From Petrosia ficiformis (lineage: Eukaryota; Porifera; Demospongiae; Haplosclerida; Petrosiidae): 64,000 nt of DNA. A program made the translations under genes and the position numbers. Under the pieces are notes generated by a model. It ran no database searches and was not told the DNA's origin. It worked only from the letters and a program-made list of their open reading frames with translations. The stretch is from the NCBI GenBank assembly GCA_947044365.1, contig OX345646.1:3480827-3544826 (forward strand). The letters are read 5' to 3'. Positions 60,001 through 64,000 of this stretch are shown in pieces (within the stretch, counting starts at the first letter, position 1; each line of letters opens with the position of its first letter).

Positions 60001-61090
60001 AGGACTGGAAAAGGTTTGAATGTTTGAAGCTTAGTTTGTTTGCTGTGCAATCAAAGATAAATTTATCTCTTCGAAAGTTTACTACCATACCCACTTTCAT
60101 GTTTGCATGTGCACTTGTGCAATCTAAATGTGTGGTCAATATTGTGGACATGTTCCACAAAACTTGAGACTGTGTTGTTGGCAGCTTCAGTCCAGTGATG
60201 CTAAATCCAAGTAGAAACAGCAACAGAAACAAGACTAGTACTTGTTAGGAAGCAATCATCCAGTTTTGGTGGAGGCATTCTATAGCCAGTCAAGGTAAGA
60301 ACAACATTAATTTTATAAAAACACATGCAAACTTTGAATATTCATTTGTTTTTACGGACAAAGCTTTGATTGTTGTTTTTCAACCTTTGTTCCAGTCCTA
60401 TCATATACATGTATATATACAGTGGTATTGACATTACATGTATGTACATGTTTGTACCTGCAACAATATGTGGATTAATTTATATACATTAACTGGTTGT
60501 TTTGTAATGTACTGTCCATAGTTACCAAATACCAATGTGTACTGTAAATATACAATAGCCAGATATTTTGACATACTTTCACCATTCTATTCTTCATACA
60601 CTTTGTATACAATTAATTTACTAGATATAGTACACTGTATATACTTATTAGCTGGTTATGATGACATGTACAGTACATGTACATGTAAACGTTTAGAATA
60701 AGCTAACTGCCACAAATTTCATAATTCTATTCCTACTTTCCATACACTTTGTATATTCATGTAGATTGTTGATTGCAATTGGTGGTATTAATGATTTCAG
60801 TTAACACAGGAACTATAGTAGTTTTCAAGAGGTGGTATAAAGAATGTTTCAAGAAGAATGCCAAAGCACAGGTAACCTTTCATGTTGTATTGTTAAACCT
60901 GTACATGTACATGTACATGATACATGTATATACACGTACATGTACCTACATGTACATTCACTTGTTGTAACGAGCGCCGTTGGGACGGGACCCTCGCCTA
61001 TGTGGCAAAGTAATACAAAGCACTATAATTTTTTTCTAAATATAATAAAGTTTGTGTATAAAACAAACAATACTTTTATTGAAAAATGTA
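60000..61090. other. Spacer, no supported gene
   Basis: AT-rich, with TACATGTA runs near 60,900-60,960 that produce the small plus-strand frames. A GC-richer start of a repeat (GAGCGCCGTTGGGACGGGAC) is at 60,971. Confidence 0.45.
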
Positions 61091-61096
61091 TAATTT

Positions 61097-61533
61097 ATAT
61101 ATATGTGACCGAATTTGCGAAAATCAGGCTTATGGGATAAAATTGCAAAATTGATTTCTTTTACTACCTGAATAGAGTATTCAATTAGCTCCAGAATGAT
61201 ATATGGTACATCCCAATCATGTAAAAGACAAAGCTACAGCAAGGGATTAAACCGTTGTAATCACAAATCCTTCATTTTGAGAAAAACGCAATTTAATCAA
61301 TTATTTAATCATTAAATGTAATGACTAAAAACGTTTTTAGGAGTGGCTAGCGAAGCACAGAGATGTCTCCAAACTTCTCTGAAGGTATGAGTGAATAGGT
61401 AAGATGTTAATGAAGCTTTTTATGTAGTAAAACGGTAATCACCCAAGTAATCCACAACTGTATATTTTCACTCATATCTCAAAAGTAATAATTATCCCAT
61501 AAGCCTGATTTTCGCAAATTCGGTCACATATAT
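61097..61533. mobile_element. TIR element, TGTGACC family, well preserved
   Basis: Arms of about 40 bp: TGTGACCGAATTTGCGAAAA then TCAGGCTTATGGGATAA, and the inverted copy at 61,492-61,533. Length about 437 bp. Both ends touch TATATA. No coding frame. Confidence 0.87.
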
Positions 61534-62040
61534 CTTACATCTTATTCTCTGAAGTCTCCAACGTGTCTCAACGTGTGAAAACGAATCACTCTATTAGCAT
61601 TAACGTGCACAAGTACAAGACCATGCCTGTAGGTGGAGCTAAGTAGCTTGCATCAATGGTGGTGTAGCATAGTAGTAGCAACCATTACCTCAATTGTTTT
61701 TGGTTTGAAATGTTTCTTGGCTAGCGACAGGCCATGAAACAGGATAACTTGTGTTTGTGTGTCCAAATATACTCTCTTTATTGCCCTCGTTTCATCTTAA
61801 AGTCGTGAAACGGTAACTGTGAGTTATAAATATTGTCATAACTTTAGAACCAAAAGGTTTTAGAAGATTTCCTACGTTATTTTTTTTCCTTGTATAATTT
61901 GAAGTCTACCAGTACCCCATTTGAAATGTCAATGTTTTTATTTTTCCAGAAAAACTGCTAACAGACACACAGACACACAGACACACAGACAAAACGATTA
62001 CCGTACCCTTCCGCCTACGCTACGCGGCGAGGGTAATGAC
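61534..62040. other. Repeat of unknown class with CAGACACA tandem
   Basis: Ends CGGCGAGGGTAATGACA, which is inverted relative to GGACCCTCGCC near 61,000, so 60,970-62,035 may be one element interrupted by the TGTGACC element. It includes a short (ACACAGAC)n run near 61,965-61,992. Confidence 0.4.
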
Positions 62041-62329
62041 ATGTGCTACAGTATAAGATCTGTTATTTTAATTAAACTATAAGAGCTAGTAAGTTTAATT
62101 GAGGACTAGTTTACATGTGTTTGAATACTAGATTATAATGAATATGTGAAGGGATATATACATGTAAATAGAATCTTGTGGAATAGAAAGATTATAATAT
62201 TGTGTATAGTATTCAGTATGATAAACTTACTTGTCATTTTATATAGATTTGTATCAGTATTATATAGTTATTATATATAGGTATTTTATATTTATAACTA
62301 CATTAGTCAAGGTTTCGTATACAGGGGGT

Positions 62330-63350
62330 GGGTGGTTAATAACTATAAGACATCCCATATCCTCTATGATAATTGCATTAGCATAGATCTGTAAAGCTTA
62401 TATCAGCTATTAATAGATGTAAAAATGCTAGGAAAATGTTGCAGGAGTTGATAAGTTTGACTGTTTCGTGTTTTGTGTGGTTTCTAACTAACCTTGGCCA
62501 TGGTATGAAATTCAATTATAACTCGCTCGTAGATGTGGCCAGCTGAAACCTGAAAACTTTTTTTTAAAGCTTAGAGATTTGTCCAGCTCAGTATAAAATA
62601 TTATATTTATACCTTACTAAGAAATAGGCAAACCGTCACCTTTGTTTTCAAAAGATGGGCATTGACTGTATCGATTTCCTTCGTCTTGAAACACCTACAA
62701 CCTTAAAAAAAGAGTAGTAACAACTTGCAGTTGTAGGACTAATGTCCGTTATTATATACATGTAAATGAGGTTTTGATACAGCATTAGGTAATCTTTTGA
62801 AAGAAGTGAATGTTGAACTTTATGCACGCTACACCTACACTGTATACTGTAGGTATACACATATCTTTTGATTAATAATACCACCGTGTAGCGGCGCTCA
62901 TAAGCTCCTGATAATACTGATGTGTCAACATGTCATTAAGCATTGCTGAAAGTACTACTTGTCGTGAAAAGTCTGATGTGTGGCAGTTTTTTGAGAAAAG
63001 TGGACCCAGGGTTGCCACTTGTAAAGTCTGTAAGACTTATATGTACCACGGTAGGACAAGTAATTTAAGGGAAAATTTCATTCATATTCACCCGTTTTCA
63101 ATGATGATAGTAATTGGAAATTAGAATGTTCATTTTTTCAATAGAATGAACATTACTTTTAGTAAATTCCCCATTCATTTATGCCCTAATATACAGTATC
63201 TGTATCAATTGTACAGTGTATAGTAGTATACATCACATACATACTGTACATTTATATGAACACATGTACTTGGTGTAAATGTACATGTATATGCCCTATG
63301 TTATGCATATTGTATACATACATGTATATATGCACATGTACATGAAAAAG
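62330..63350 (+). repeat. Duplicated segment (partner 25,060-26,320)
   Basis: Same order of landmarks as the partner; the better preserved copy. Confidence 0.8.
62930..63124 (+). CDS. BED-type zinc finger reading frame
   Basis: A 64-codon frame from ATG. After MSLSIAESTTCR it reads SDVWQFFEKSGPRVATCKVC, GRTSNLREN and IHIHP. The W..F, CxxC, TSNL and final HP positions fit a BED zinc finger, a DNA-binding domain of hAT transposases and domesticated ZBED proteins. The first histidine of the usual NLxxHLxxxHP is Asn here, so metal binding may be impaired. No transposase follows; the frame ends soon after. It is either a remnant or the first exon of a longer gene. Confidence 0.5.
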   Translation: MSLSIAESTTCREKSDVWQFFEKSGPRVATCKVCKTYMYHGRTSNLRENFIHIHPFSMMIVIGN

Positions 63351-63359
63351 CTACATACG

Positions 63360-64000
63360 GTATAGTCCATAAAAAACGCTACGTAGAGTAGAGGTAATTA
63401 CTCAGCAACTTTGCTCAACTGCTGCGCAGTATTAGACCGCACTACCGCCAAAGTACGCAACGCAGTGCGCCATTACTGCGTTGAAACGTACTACCGTTAT
63501 TATTAATTGCAATAGAGGGTGTGGCTGGCGTTGGATGATGTTTGTAGTCCTTTGTCTAAAGTGGTTTACTCTCGCAGCATAAGGTGTTGAGAATTACACA
63601 CGCAGCAGTATTTAACGCTTACTGCATGCATTTTGACGTTAGTCTGGCGAGCCACACCCTTGGCTTGGAGCGACGTCAATGGACGGCTGTATTACAAACT
63701 TTTGACCATGAAAACACTATAATGCTTTGACGTTGCTCCTAGTCTGCAATAGTATGTTTTAAAGTTGTTCCAATCTCTGAAAATATGTGGCCAATTTTAT
63801 TAAATAGTGGGTGTGGCTCATATTTGCGCATGCGTATAGTAAATGTGGACAGTGTGGTGAGTGTGCTGGAAATTTTGTCTTCATGTTTATAGTTAACTAA
63901 AACAACACTTATTTATATATAGCACAAAGGTAAATCTTTTGAAGATTGGTGGCATTTAAAAAAGCCGGTTGAGAGAGAAAGATGAAGTATAAATCTACAA
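63360..64000. other. GC-richer unique segment at the right edge
   Basis: From 63,360 the composition shifts: many CG dinucleotides (CGCACTACCGCC, ACGCAACGCAGTGCGCC), short imperfect repeats of ACTACCG and ACTGCG, and two GGTGTGGCT boxes. No open frame of note. It could be the 5' region of a gene lying beyond the window, or another TIR element. Confidence 0.4.

Overview
This is an AT-rich, intron-rich animal nuclear sequence. Open reading frames are short and bounded by good GT..AG splice sites, and introns and spacers are full of small DNA transposons, microsatellites and the palindrome TACATGTA. The main genes encode ankyrin repeats, a Roc-like GTPase, a COR domain and a CARD/death-fold tail, a combination expanded in sponges, cnidarians and other invertebrates. 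My best guess is a demosponge such as Amphimedon queenslandica; this is inference from composition and gene family, not from a marker gene.

The window is built from large segmental duplications. Block 1 (1 to about 21,500) recurs head-to-tail at 30,797 to about 48,530. A third partial copy at about 50,763-57,179 matches 17,143-23,813. A decayed fourth copy of the 20,600-21,690 part lies at about 58,770-60,000. Smaller duplicated pieces pair 24,430-24,880 with 58,980-59,460 (inverted), 25,060-26,320 with 62,330-63,350, and 49,630-50,750 with 57,180-58,030.

Each long copy carries one minus-strand ankyrin-Roc-COR gene. Copy B (40,387 down to 28,981) looks intact: its exons join in frame from an ATG to a stop, giving about 992 residues. 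It has a short N-terminus, four ankyrin-type exons, a P-loop GTPase, COR-A/COR-B and a C-terminal CARD-like domain. Copy A (13,067 down to below 1) has eight ankyrin-type exons, because an intron-exon unit of about 2.1 kb carrying two ankyrin exons is present three times instead of once. It also carries a single in-frame TAA at the Roc/COR boundary, and its 3' exons lie outside the window. These proteins are plausibly intracellular signalling or immune sensors: the repeats would bind a ligand, the GTPase would switch, and the CARD would recruit partners.

A small plus-strand gene of unknown function (20,609-23,367) lies within the duplicated block. It is repeated almost unchanged at 53,972-56,696 and has decayed at 47,730 and 58,780. 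A BED-finger reading frame at 62,930 has a frameshifted twin at 25,813.

Most of the remaining sequence is mobile elements. I see Tc1/mariner-like MITEs (TA duplications, CAGT ends), two kinds of TTAA-flanked piggyBac-like MITEs, hAT elements with 8-bp target duplications (one with relic BED finger and dimerisation domain), several foldback families, and tRNA-like SINE pieces. There are also arrays with units of 165, 38 and about 29 bp. Comparing the duplicated copies gives filled and empty sites for several insertions. No rRNA, confident tRNA gene or CRISPR array was seen.
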